64,000 nt of DNA from Akanthomyces muscarius (lineage: Eukaryota > Ascomycota > Sordariomycetes > Hypocreales > Cordycipitaceae), in the NCBI RefSeq assembly GCF_028009165.1, contig NW_026611617.1:196001-260000 (forward strand), written 5' to 3'. This document shows, in pieces, positions 33,482 through 45,164 of this stretch (the first letter of the stretch is position 1; each line of letters opens with the position of its first letter). A program made the position numbers and the translations under genes. The notes beneath the pieces were generated by a model. The model did not search any database, was not told where the DNA came from, and saw only the letters and a program-made list of their open reading frames with translations.

Positions 33482-33556
33482 TTTCTACCCTGTCGCTCGT
33501 AGACTTCGATTTAGATTGCTCAATATACATTATTTCAATTGTTAGCCCTTGGTTTA

Positions 33557-35882
33557 CTAGGGCATTGTCAGCGAATCAAACATGGCAGTATCAAACAGCT
33601 CAGCAGCCAAATACGGGCCAAGTCCGCTGTGGTCATCGAGCAAATCCACCATTCCCATGAAATCGACGCCTTCCATTTGACCAAACACGCCCACTTCCTC
33701 GGATGGGACATCGTAGATGTCGGAATCAGCTGTGGAAATAAAAGTGAGCAGATGACCTTGGACAACATGATCGTAGGCCACTTACATCGGTAATCTTGCA
33801 ATTCAGACAGATATCGAATATACTTTACGCATCTCTTGACAAGAGGGTTGCTATTGTCTAGGTTCTCAAGGGCATCTGCGGCTCTCACAAGATTCAAGCG
33901 GCCTTCCGCCACGACAGTTTCCGCATTCACGCGGTGACTGTGTCGGGCACAGAGCATGCCGCCGCACACCATGAGTGCTGCAGTAAAAACTGCGATGTCA
34001 AGGTTAGTCATGTCGACATTCCTCCAGCAGAGTCACGCAAATGACTTACCGTAGTACAGAGTAAAGAACCATACTCCAAGGTTGCTGTCCTCCACCGGAC
34101 CGCCTCCGAAAACCGAGGCAGCCATCCCGATTGTCTCCTCTGCAGAAGAAATACACTCAAATGCCTCAGCCATGGCCAACTGTGTCGTGTATGGAAGCTC
34201 CACGTCATGTCTTCCATTGATCTTGGATAGATGCTTGAGAGTGACGCACAGCAGTGGCCGGTGAATTAGTATCGATATGCTGTGGTACCTTACCGTCGTG
34301 ATGGCCCGCAGCTTATTCATCCTGGAGCTGTGTTTTAAATCCGGCGAACTACTTGGCAGTAATGCAAAATCGGAAGGCAATGTTTCCGCCCATCTTCGCA
34401 GCTTTTGCCGGAGCGTGCTCGCAGTCTGAAGCATAGACACTTCATCCTCGTTTTGCTCCGTCCCAATGTTTCCATTGTACTGTGCTTCAATGGAGAGACC
34501 CATGATTTGGTACAACTGAACAGAGATGGACAAAAAGTCGGTTGCCACCTGAGCTGTTTCGGGGGAATTGCCGAGCTGAGCATTTGCTAGTACGGGCCAT
34601 GCCTGCGGTAGGCGCACTGTCATGTGAGCAGGAATAATTGCGCAAGGACGACCAAATGTTGCGCTAAGGACAGTATCCAGGCAATAAATTGTGTGCCAGG
34701 TTCGATTTCTCATCTCCTGCACAATTTCATCCAGCTGCCGTCCAACTTTGTCACTGTGCAAGCCAAGTGCTACTGCGCTCCTGACTAGGAGGCCGTGTAC
34801 GCTCCAGGCCTCGCCTGCTTGAGGCGTGCCCTGCAGGTAGAGCGCTTGCAGAAGAAGGAATTGGACAATGTCGAGACTGACGGTTCGCAACGATGATGCG
34901 CCACACAGCGACATTGCTCTTCTGTAATAAACCAGTGATTCTTCGAAGCACTGTTTTGAAGTTTTGCCTCGGTTGATGTTACTTGCGATGGCAAAGATCA
35001 AGTTGAGTTCCCCAAGCCAAGTTTGTCGAACCTTGTTAAAGCCGCTCGCCTTGAAGGCATTGAACGTCTGTCGAAAGGTCGATTCGTGTAGGAATGGGAA
35101 CAGGAGACCCATGGTATTAAAATATCGATTCATCATAATTTCCATGTCCTCTACAGCCGGCAATCGCGATGACGTTGCCAGCGACTGCGGAGTTGTAGGT
35201 AGGGCGCCGAGGGGAGAGTGCTCCGATGATAGTATCGTTTTGCGTTTGACGTCTGCATTGTCACCTTTATTTAGCTGAGGCCCTTCTGGCTGCTTGGCGC
35301 CCCAGATGGATGAAACCGAGGCAAGCAGGTAGCGAACAAAGCCAATGTTCGACGACTCGCCAAAATAAGCAGCGGCGCGCTCGTCGACAAAGGTTATGGC
35401 TAGTCCGTCTGTTCTAGCTTCCGCCTCACTCTCCGAGTCGCCAGATTCAATGACTGAAGCATCAATCTCGATCCCATCATTGAAATTCGCTCCTCTTAAG
35501 GGCAATGAACCCCCCGGAAGCTCTTCGTAGGGCTCTCGGCCCGGAGCACAGGCAGACAAGTGTCCGGTCAACAAATCATCATGCCTTTGTAAGACATGCT
35601 CGACTTTCTTGAGACGCTGTTCAAGGCCCGAAACATAGTCTTTCTGGACAATGATATTTGTTGTGGAGTCTGGCGCATCATATTGGCATTCAAAGCCTAG
35701 CTGCTGGCACGTTGAACACGTGGGTCGTCGCCCATCGCACCTAACGAGAGGGGTAAGCGTGCATGCTACACTTGCCAGAAGCTCGCTTCACCTTACCTGG
35801 ACTTTCTAGTGCGGCAAGAAGTGCATGCAAGAGCTATGCGTCGGCGCTTAGAGCCTGTTGTGGGCGGCGCGGAGTCTGCCAT
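33557..35882 (-). CDS. Zn2Cys6 transcription factor
   Basis: Four exons (35882-35797, 35740-34050, 33989-33786, 33729-33557) join to 717 residues. The first intron splits the zinc cluster, and splicing restores C-X2-C-X6-C-X6-C-X2-C-X6-C at residues 20-47 (CTSCRTRKSRC ... CSTCQQLGFEC), preceded by a basic SKRRR. A short coiled-coil linker follows (YVSGLEQRLKKVEHVLQRHD). The middle region matches the fungal regulatory domain: YFNTMGLLFPFLHESTFRQ, FLLLQALYLQGTPQAGEAW, NRTWHTIYCLDTVLSATFGRP. The last exon has an acidic, hydrophobic end that could activate transcription. It is nuclear, with unknown targets; the adjacent alcohol dehydrogenase, on the same strand, is a candidate only by position. 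Confidence 0.92.
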
Positions 35883-36331
35883 GGCGCGCGGGGAGTTTGG
35901 GGAGAGGACGGAAGAAGCTGTTGCAGTGGAGACAGGCTGCGATGCAGTTAATAAATACCAGCTCGCGATACCCGAACTAGCATCATTATAAACTAGTGCT
36001 GACGGTGCGACAGGCCAGCGCGAGAGCCTTGTAGCCCTCTGCTTTTTCTGATTTCTTTTATCATAATTCCCCAGGATCAAAATCTTCCTCGGTTTCTTCA
36101 TTTCGATCACTTTATTTCTTGTTGGCTGTTATTCGCTGCCTTCAACGGAGATGCAGCAGCGAACTAGCTATGAGAGCAACAGGCAACGCAGTCCCAGGCA
36201 ATGTCCACTGCATTAGAGACTGCTTTAAATTTTTGTGTAGTTTTTCATCTTCTGATTATTGGAAAAGCTCTGTCTACATTACTTTCCATCATTAAGCCTA
36301 CCTTGGTAGCGTGTGTACCCCCATGCCATGC
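35883..36331. other. Intergenic region, regulator promoter
   Basis: Upstream region of the regulator and 3' end of the alcohol dehydrogenase gene. The regulator's reading frame stays open upstream to 36110 but has no ATG that would keep the family start. Nothing else is recognised. Confidence 0.45.
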
Positions 36332-37517
36332 CTACCAAACAATCACAGGCTTGATTGCCTCTCCACGGCCCATGGCCTCTAGAGCCTGAGCGTAGTTTTC
36401 GTGCTCAAAAAAAGTGACCAACTTCTCAATGGGGAACTTCCCGTCCCGCCACCATTTTATCATTTCTGGGATATATTCGCTCGTTTTGGCGTGTCCCTGG
36501 ACAGCCCCGAAATACTGCTTGCCGCTCACCATGAAACTCTGCATGTGGAGAGCAAGATTTGCGTTGGGCATACCCGTTCCCACCTGAATTATTTTCCCCA
36601 TATATCGTGTCGCATCAACCTGTGCAGAGACAAGAGGTGGAAAGGCCGTTGTGTCGATGCTGATTGTAGAGCCGAGGCCTTCACTGGCTTCCTTGATCTT
36701 CTCAACAATGTCTTTCATTTCGAGATTTGTCGTGTTGATAACATGCGTCGCTCCTAGAGACTTGGCTAGGACTAGCCGACTATCGACCCTGTCAAGGCCG
36801 ATAATCGCCTTACACCCTTTGTTCTTGGCGGCAATAATCGCCGCAAGTCCAACACCTCCCATGCCAGCAATTGTGACACAGTCCTTGGGGCCAGCCCTAG
36901 CAACGTTGATGACTGTACCGCTCCCTGTTTGTAGACCACATCCCAGAGGCGCAAGAAGCTTCAGATCGTCTTTGCTGAGGCCACGGCCGGCGACATTGAC
37001 AACACACTTGTCGCTCACAACGGAATGGCGAGCAAGGCTAGACTGGCCAAAGAATCTGCCGCCAATGCCCCCTTCAAAAACAGGCTCTCCCATAAAATTG
37101 ATGTCGAAGAACTTGATGCAGTGTGAGGGCGGCCCAGAAGTACAAACATAGCACTCTCCACAGTATGCGAACGACAGGAGAACTGGGTCACCAGCCTGTA
37201 CGCTTTTTACTGCGCTTCCAGTTCGCACCACGTAGCCGGAGCCTAGAAACGTTGGATTAAAATCAAGGACTCACGCGTACGCCAGCGTCGCAGAGCATCT
37301 CACCTTCATGGCCAAGCACGCGGGGATAGTAAACACCAGGCACTCCAGCATCGGCTGATGTATCTCCGCAATGAAGATCTGTATGGCAAATGCCAGACGC
37401 AACCATCTGAACCAAGACTTCATCCTGGTGGAGTTCACGCAATTTTACCGGTTCTAGAGCCCATTTTCCTTCCGAGAAAGGGCCTCTTGCAACAATTGCT
37501 TCTGATTCGCAAGCCAT
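36332..37517 (-). CDS. Zinc-dependent alcohol dehydrogenase (medium-chain family)
   Basis: Two exons (37517-37304, 37242-36332) give 374 residues. Catalytic zinc ligands are in GICHTDLHCGD and LGHEG, and the structural zinc site is the four-Cys CGECYVCTSGPPSHC. The coenzyme-binding turn is GMGGVGLAA, followed by IIGLDRVDSR, whose Asp at the end of the second strand suggests NAD(H). Splicing restores GHEGSGYVV. The overall pattern is that of aryl- or aliphatic-alcohol dehydrogenases of bacteria and fungi rather than yeast Adh1. The start MACESEAIVA is the first ATG in frame. It is cytosolic and oxidises an unknown alcohol. Confidence 0.93.
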
Positions 37518-37952
37518 CACCAGGTGCGTGGCGGTGTCGACTTGGCCGTAAGAAGTAATGACGGGTATAAGAACGAGAGAAAGCTCCTGCGTGGGAATGG
37601 AAGACAGGTGAGGGGGCAATTCAAACCGCCTCGATTTGGGGCAGCTACTCTGATCTTGTGGGCGGGGTTGAAGGTGGGGGACAGCCCATAACAATAATCA
37701 CTTAATTAAGTTACGGCCTTATTTATAGTGAAGCCTAGACCTGGACTAACAGCCGCCCCCCTCCCCCCCAGGCTCGAAATGTTAGAAGGGCTAGTTGTTT
37801 ATACGAGTCACCAAACACAGTTTATGAGGTTTTCTCCTATGTTCTTGGTGGCTTCCCAATATGTATTTCAGCATCTAAGTGGCATTTATCTTCCAAGTAC
37901 CTGTCGACTAGTTGGTACGTGTCTTTAGCGAAAGCTCAGTGTATTGATGTGG
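37518..37952. other. Intergenic region
   Basis: Promoter of the alcohol dehydrogenase and 3' end of the 2H-phosphoesterase-like gene. A C-rich tract lies near 37755-37770. No other feature is seen. Confidence 0.45.
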
Positions 37953-38925
37953 CTAGAAAGCTAAAGACTGCCCACCACCGTACCAACTTCTCCCCTTGCG
38001 GATATCGAGGCCCTCTTCACCCCCGATAATCCAATTTCCTGCAGCCGGTGCACTTCCCTCAGAGGGCCAATATTCTCTTTTTAGCTTTTCATTTATTTTC
38101 TCAACCCCAGCTAGCCAAGATGCAATGCTAGTGGCGTCAGGCTTCTCATGATTCTCTTTTTGGGTAAATCTGCCCAGTGTCATGTAGCAGCTTCCTGGAG
38201 TTTTTTGTGCGCTCATTTCTATGCCATGCCCACGACACAGCTCAAAGAGATCATGTTGAAGGTGCAGAAAGGTATAGTTATGATCCACAGTGCTGCCGTC
38301 GGTGATCTCACCGGCACATGGTACATACGAGAGCACCACTCCACTGTCACTGAAAGAAATCGTTGGCTTCACAAGCCGGGTCTGGTGTTCAGCGTAAAAT
38401 TTGGAGATTTTTACGAGGGGCGCCGTTAGGCTCGGCATGATAGAATTTAGTTTCTCGGCTGAAAGCTGTACCGCGACAACGAGGACAGTCATGTGGAGAC
38501 CGTGCTGGGGCGTCAACCAGATATCTAAATGAAGTGTCAGTACAAAACTTCTGGAATGGTGCTCGTGAGAGCTTTTGAGAACGGTCGTCGTATAATTTGC
38601 TCATTCGTTACAGGAAAGCCTTACCAAGGCCTAGTCCTTGAAGCTGAGCCTGACAATAAGCTGCCAAAGCTGTCACAGCAGGGTCCGGTCTGGCCCAAAC
38701 GGTCAAATTATTCCTTGGGTCTTCATAGCTCGGGTCTTCAAGTAGCCTGACTAGGATCTTATCCGGCTGTGGTCCTTCAAAGTGATCAGAAAGAAACTTG
38801 GCCTTCCACGTACGATCCGAGACATTGCGTCGATCTTGGCAAAACGCCTGGATACGTGTCGAATCATTATCAGCGCCCTCTGTAACCTCGTCAAATGACT
38901 TTGATGCAATAGGGTCCGAAGCCAT
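37953..38925 (-). CDS. 2H-phosphoesterase / RNA-ligase-like protein with one altered catalytic motif
   Basis: Two exons (38925-38625, 38524-37953; 100-nt intron) give 290 residues. The pattern is that of fungal RNA-ligase/cyclic-nucleotide-phosphodiesterase-like proteins: LTVWARPDPAV, then the first 2H motif LHMTVL, RLVKPTISF, a second motif region GSCYMTLGRF, and the conserved end NWIIGGEEGLDIRKG ... WYGGG. In this superfamily both motifs read H-x-T/S; here the second is Y-M-T (codon TAC at 38186-38184). The protein is therefore expected to have weakened or lost phosphoesterase activity, or to work otherwise. The frame is intact and splice sites are normal, so it is not an obvious pseudogene. 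No signal peptide is present. Confidence 0.82.
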
Positions 38926-39435
38926 AGTAGAGACTGTGTGGGATTAGGGCACATTTGCTTGCTGGGGTTTACTGTCGCTCCATCCTTGCAGCTTCAGCCA
39001 GCCGCGAGCTGCACGTGAGCACTCATCAGCCTCATGCGCCGCGAAAGTTGGCCCTCCAATCATGCGCGCCGGCCATGTATGAGCACCAGATTGTGTGGCC
39101 AGCGCACACTCAGAATTTACCTGCCGATGCGCCTCGTCTGGCTCTGGAGCCCGCCTTGTAAGCGTTCCAGGCAGCGGCTGCAGGTCGCATCGAATGCGCG
39201 AATTATACTGTTGAGCGTTGAGCGAAGACGATAGTACATATACCTCCAAGCCTCCACTGTTAATGAGAGAGCTACTGCTGTCTACAAAACGTGCTTCGTC
39301 GTAGCGGAAGTCAGGGTCAAGCCGCGATCAAAGGCATCTCCTCGTCTGCGTGTCACAGTACACCACTGAGGAGTATTAACGCTAGTTCATAGTCCTGGAG
39401 TCAGCGCGATTCGTCTCCCGCTCCGGAATTTCGAC
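38926..39435. promoter_or_regulatory. Divergent promoter region
   Basis: Separates the 2H-phosphoesterase-like gene (minus) from the CorA-like gene (plus). No clear TATA element or repeat is seen. Confidence 0.35.
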
Positions 39436-41201
39436 ATGGACGAGAATGCTGAGCCTTTCTCTAAGCTTGAAGCTGGCTTTGCAGAGATTGAATTTGAGCG
39501 CCGGCCAGTTTCAGTCCATGTCGAGGCGATCAACCGATTTGCAAATGCTTCAGATCATTTGGTCAAAGACTTGGACTTCAACTTCAACGCTGAAGACGAC
39601 AGCGCGCGTATTTCTGTTCAAAGCATGCTACCAGCATTGCAGTATAATTTACATGTGGAAAATACGAACAACTTCGCCACGAACACCCAAATTCTGTGCT
39701 TCGACCACACAGAAGCACAAACTACCTTTTCCACTGTGGATGATGTGAGCATAAAGGAGATTCTGAATTCTATCCAGCCAGAAGATGCAACAGATGCAAT
39801 GAATTGCGACCCTTCGATGACAGGAAATCTTGTCTTCAACACCATTTCAGCCTCCACGGGTCCGACGGCCGAGACAGTTACGAGTGAACGACTTCTCGTC
39901 TTCTTTGTTCCGATATGGCCAAACAAAGACGGCTCATTTGGCTCGCAAGCCTCAATAAAAAGCTCATGCGTTGAGAAACTATTCAAAACACTCGATGTCA
40001 ATCCCGAATATCTTCTCAATCTAGTCGGACGGCCTGACTACTGGTCACCGCGAACACGATGGCGACGGAGCACAAAAGACAGGCTTGTAGGAGTGGGTAT
40101 GGCATACTCCATGAATCTTGCAGTGCTCAATTTGCAATTTTAACCCCCTCGGCAGACTACTTTTGCCAGTATCCTCGCTGGAACGTGCTAGCACAAGGCG
40201 CTCCCCTCTCACTATACGTGACACGACGGCTCAGAACAAAGCTAACAGCCTACATACTCTCACACAAACCTGGGGATACCAGTATTTCTGCATTGCAACA
40301 AATGTTGAAGATTGTACACAGGGCATCTGGAACAACAAACCTCCCAACAGGCTATCTAAGAAACCCTTTTGAAATAGCAGTTCTACTCTCCACATTATCT
40401 CTCGAAGCGTCCAAGTTCCACGTCGGGCGGTTTCGTCGCTACATGTGGCAGCAGGTTCGAATCGCGCATTAGCTCGCTCAAGTACATGCTAATATGTATA
40501 GTAGATCAATAAAGTTGATGACCATCTAAGTGGATTGGATATTGGAAATCGCGACCAGTTGACCGAACTCACCAAGTCGCTCCAAATCATCTCACAGCAA
40601 GCTGACTCGCACCTTTTGAACGCCGACGTAGCAATTCTCACCGCAAGAGGCACGTACGATGTGCAAACGAAACTACATAACCTTCTTTCTACCCCCGTTT
40701 CGTTTTGGCAGGAAGCTGAGGACGCAATTAAATATGTGATTCATTCGATGGAAAAGCAGAAAATGCTATTTCTAAATTACAAGAGTAGGAAAGATGGTAC
40801 CATGAGTTTGGTATACAATCTTGTGACGCAAAACGACGCACAGAATAACATTCTGCTATCACGGAGTATGAAGCGTGATAGTGCAAGCATGAGTGCTATT
40901 GCCGCATTGACGATGGTATTCCTACCGGGTACTTTCACATCTGTAAGTTAACACATCCGACTGGCAGCACGCCGTGTGCTCGTCGCTCTCAGCCCTAATG
41001 GCTTTACTGTGCAAAGGAAATAAAAACTAAATTATCTCGCAGAGCATACTAAGCGCTGGAATTTTCTCAGCCAATGCAGGCTCCCGAGGTATTTCCACCT
41101 CAAGTTTGTGGTGGCTGTGGGTCGCGCTCACACTGCCCCTTACATTTGTTGTCATCGGCCTTTGGTGGCTGTATCAGCGTCGAACAAAGCCAGCAAACTA
41201 G
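39436..41201 (+). CDS. CorA-like metal-transporter-family membrane protein
   Basis: Four exons (39436-40096, 40156-40454, 40505-40942, 41043-41201) join to 518 residues. The C-terminal part matches a fungal CorA/ZntB-like group: CQYPRWNVLAQGAPLS, MWQQINKVDDHLSGLD across a splice, MEKQKMLFLNYKSRKD, then the pore-side helix MSAIAALTMVFLPGTFTS and, after the last intron, SILSAGIF and a final membrane segment (LWWLWVALTLPLTFVVIGLWW). The classic CorA signature GMN is not present at the loop, so ion transport cannot be assumed. The N-terminal half is a soluble domain specific to these fungal proteins. The second intron has a weak donor (GTTCGA). Confidence 0.85.
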
Positions 41202-41380
41202 TGCGTTCCTACAATAGCAAGTATATGAACCTGCATGGAGACCGAGCTTGGTGCATAACGGGAGCTGACAGGGCCACGGTAACGGCGCACTAGTAGCTAC
41301 TATACTTGTGTCTTTTCAATAGACGACAACTTTCATCTTACCAGCGATGTGCTAATAATTCGATGAGACCTGATGCCGAT

Positions 41381-42881
41381 CTAGGCAGTGAAAGCTCCCA
41401 CGTACGCGTTGAAGTTGTACGTCTCGCAAGACTGCTGAATATCCTTTGCTCCAAAACCACCAAGTAAATGGGCATCGCTGCGAGAAAGACTAAACTGCTG
41501 CTTTCCGACTCCCATGGTGAAGTTGAGTGTGTGAATGCCAGCAGGCACGGACACTGTAACGGGAGACCAGCTTCCGCTGGTCACAGTCAGGTCTGCAGGT
41601 TGCGTCAGCATGGCACTTGCGAAAACAACATCATCAAACAGTTCAACCCCGCGCGGCTTCCCAATCTTATCATTGGTGCATTCGATTCCTTTTGGAGTGG
41701 TTCGGTACCAGTAAACCAGCTCGTCGCGAGAAACGGTAGGGGAAGCAGCGCCAGATTTGTAGGCTGCAATGTACGGTTTCATCAATGCTCGCCAGGCATC
41801 ATGGGGATATTCTGCAGTCCATTCTGATGATCCATCATCACTATGATGAGGCTCATGTCCACTTGAGAGCAGTCAGTAACGCCGAATAATCGAGGGTCAG
41901 CGAAAGCTTACGATATATAGTGGCTCTCGCCAAAGTCTGTCAACAAAGTCAGCCAGCAGCTCGCTAGAAGTTCGTTTGGGTCTATTACCATTCCAAGTCA
42001 GAATCTCAACCAGTTCAGGCTTCATTTGTAACATCTGCTCCCATCGTCTAGTTGGTTGGTCTTCGCAGATAAAAGCCCAATTTTTGGTGTTAAAATGGGT
42101 GAAGAACCAGGGCGAGACAGCTTGAAGCAGCCGTTAGTATAAGGCTCTTTCAGTGCCGAACAAGCTCTTAAAAGTCTGTTAAGTGTACTGAGAGGTACTT
42201 ACGAGCCATATAGGCCAAGCTTCCCTTGTGTTCCAGGTATCGATCGTCCCAGACGGTTGTCATTGGTGGTGGGCTGACGCTATTACCACCATCAGTCGGC
42301 CAAGCATACCAGGACAAAGCGCCATCGATTCCGGTTGTCTGGCGCGATAGAAACGTCGGGTCTTGGATCATTGGAATAATTGTGAGCTTCTGTCCGCCCA
42401 TGTTATTCTTGACGTTGTTCCAGTCAAAATAGTCCCCGACAAAAGTGCTAGCGAGAGCCCCTCCATTGTAGTAGGCCTGACCTGTGTGGGCGCTGTAGTT
42501 TCGTAGAATCGACGTGATGTCGTTTGAATCATTGTCTCCCCAGTATGCAAAGTCAAATGAGATGAACACCTTGAATCCCGTATCTGCAGCTGCTTCATAC
42601 GCATTGGCAAGCTGCTTTGGCGTGTAGCTGTCTACACGTGGTGGCGCGCAGTTTAGCGCGAAGCCATCGATGCCGATTTCCTGGGCTTGGGCGATGTCTT
42701 GTTTCCAGTCATCCACAGTGTAGTTTTCGACTATTCCGACCTATAATCATTTCTGTTAGTGCAATCTAAAAGGGAATACTGTTGGGAATATTACCATGAA
42801 ATGGGCGTATACTGCTTTCTCAGCCGCAAGAGCTAACGCAGGCAGGCAGAGGCCTGCAACAAGATGCTTCGTCGACACCAT
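41381..42881 (-). CDS. Secreted alpha-1,3-glucanase (mutanase), GH71
   Basis: Five exons (42881-42795, 42740-42203, 42120-41989, 41936-41912, 41861-41381) join to 420 residues; the fourth is only 25 nt. A signal peptide covers about residues 1-19 (MVSTKHLVAGLCLPALALA), followed by the GH71 opening AVYAHFMVG. Diagnostic segments are IDGFALNCAP, FKVFISFDFAYWG, DPTFLSRQTTGIDGALSWYAWP, the spliced TWNDFGESHYI, and YPHDAWRALMKPYI. The acidic residues in DFAYWGD and WNDFGE are the likely catalytic group of the family. It is secreted and hydrolyses alpha-1,3-glucan, a fungal wall polymer; no extra binding module follows. It is convergent with the CorA-like gene. Confidence 0.95.
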
Positions 42882-45164
42882 GATTACAGAAACGACACGC
42901 GTAGGCAATGATGCATGTATAATGCGGCTTTGGATAAGTCACATCTATATGTACAGCATACCTGTGCATATAGCATCAAAATACAAAACTACACGGCAAA
43001 ACTACCGCAGATGTTCCGTCTGGGCTGCACTAGCACGATCATGGTGCTCTAAAACATCAGTGCCTACGCTAAAGTACGGTAGGATGAAGACCGGACCGAA
43101 TTGACGTTGCATGCATGATGCGGGGGTTGAGTGGTCGCCAAATGATTTAACATCGACCAATGAGGTGGCTGTCTATAAATAAACAGAAATAAGACAATGA
43201 AATCATGACAGGCAAGACCATCTAAAAACCATACTACATAAGATCAACACGGCTCGAGCCTCACATCCATTGGAGGATGGCTCACATGGCCACATGACCT
43301 GTTCTCTACTCTCCTGTAACCACGTTTATATTCCAATTTTGTATCTTGGCAAATAACTGGTGAACTGATAAGCTGGCGCATCTGCTTTGCACGGCAGTGC
43401 ATACTTCTTATGCTCTCGCTAGGGTGCGTGCTTGATCGCAGCAGTTGGTCATATTTCTCTGTCCTGCGCGCCTTGGTGAGATTTCCACTCTACGCCCGGG
43501 CACAATAAAACCAAGGCTACCGATACGTCAGTCGATACATCACATCTTACATACCTGAAAATGATGCACCTCAGTGTATGCAAGCCAGAAATCGTTACCC
43601 ACCCAGAATAGGACCGGCGATGCGCCGAGATACAGGGTAGCGTCAAGCGGCCCTGTTCAAATGTCTGTTACTGGTACCAATTCCTTTAAGGGAATTTGGG
43701 CTGGTTCATTTCCTAATTAGAGCCTAATAACCAGAGAAACCTCAATCCTGCTGTATAATTTGCTTCGAATGTAACATTGTAGGGAGGTGCTTCGGCCGGC
43801 TGCGTCAACCCGAGCCCCGCCTAGATAGGGCAATGCCGATGAGCCTATGGATGCTGAGCCAGGCTGTCCTTTGTTGAATCGTCTTTTCGAGTATTCCTTC
43901 AATGCCGAGAGGCCAAAATTTGGTGAGTATGGCGTGTTGCACGTCGCCAACCTGAAGGGCGCCTGCGCTTTGCATGTGAAAGGTGAGGACATTGCATGAG
44001 ACATGGCTCGGTTGCAAAGTATAATCATGAAAGTGGTCGGCAAAAAGATTGGTTTATTCTCTGATGGGACATGCCCGGTTAACGGCACAACTGATTTTCT
44101 ACCTAGCCACAGATGCTCTGGCTACGCCTGGTCAGAAGTCAGTGCTACTGAGGATATACTTGAAGTACAGTCAAGAACTGTAATTCGCGCTGGCAAGCCC
44201 AGCGACTCGAGTCTCTCACATGCTTTTCACTCAAAACCTGATATGGTGAACATGACCGGCACTTGATCGGCACATGCATTGGTGATGTGGGTTTCCCTGT
44301 CAATCACTCATCTGTCTATTGGCGAAGCTCATGGTCACCCAATGCAAAATCAGCGTGCGGACCCCAACGCTACCAGGCTGTGCAAAACAACGCCTACCGT
44401 GCTGAATGTTTGGTATCGTACTGCGAAAACAGCCGGGGCTTGACCACTTGATGACGATGTCTGGGTAAGCACCTTGGCAGAGTCCTTCCGGGAAATTCGG
44501 TCTGGCGGAAATGGCTCGGTGCACAATGCTTCGCATCAGGTCAACACTCAAGAGCCACTATATTAGACAGCCTAACAACAGGATGTGGACTCGGCTTTTC
44601 TGACGCCCGACTTATGCAGTATTTTTTGCGACGGCTTCTGACACAAAGGCTATTGGGAAGTCCGCCAGAAGCTGCCGCCACTTACCTCCAAAAACCCAAG
44701 TTTGGGGCCAGCACACACCGTGCTGGAACCATGGCTCCTCGACTATGGCGAGAAACATGATTAACTGCTCGTAAGACTGCGAATCCTGGTAGTAGGCAGG
44801 GTGGCAGAATCGCGTTGTCAGCACACGGACTTCTGACATCAGGATACTCCCGACAGAAATGAATATCATACGCTCGGTATCATCATGCTCTAGTGAGCGA
44901 GGAGAAGTTGTGGAAGACGTCTTAGCATTCTAGTTTGATGGACTGTCTAGCTATCTAAGAAGGTAAAAGCCGGGCTCGGGATTTCCCCAAATTCCTTTTT
45001 TTTTCTTATCGTTTTTTTTCTTACCGCCTGTCGCACAGTCTTGTACTGATTGCACTGGCTCGTTGCAATGGTAAACTCGGACGGGTTTTATTTTTTTACA
45101 ATTTCTTTTCGCAGACAAATCTGTAGGGTATCAAGGTCTCGTTTCGAAAATTTCCGCCGAATGT
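42882..45164. other. Gene-free region, 2.3 kb, with a possible small gene or relic
   Basis: Most of it shows no feature. A minus-strand frame at 44612-44869 encodes 85 residues starting at an ATG and containing DSQSYEQLIMFLAIVEEPW and FGGKWRQLL, faintly like the frame at 24360-24620. A GTAAGT lies inside, so it may be a fragment of a spliced gene. Homopolymer T tracts occur near 44998-45017. I do not call a gene here. Confidence 0.3.

Noticed and set aside
37263..37694. Longer N terminus for the alcohol dehydrogenase
   Set aside because: The upstream part opens with TTG rather than ATG and has no family similarity; the ATG at 37517 gives the normal family start.
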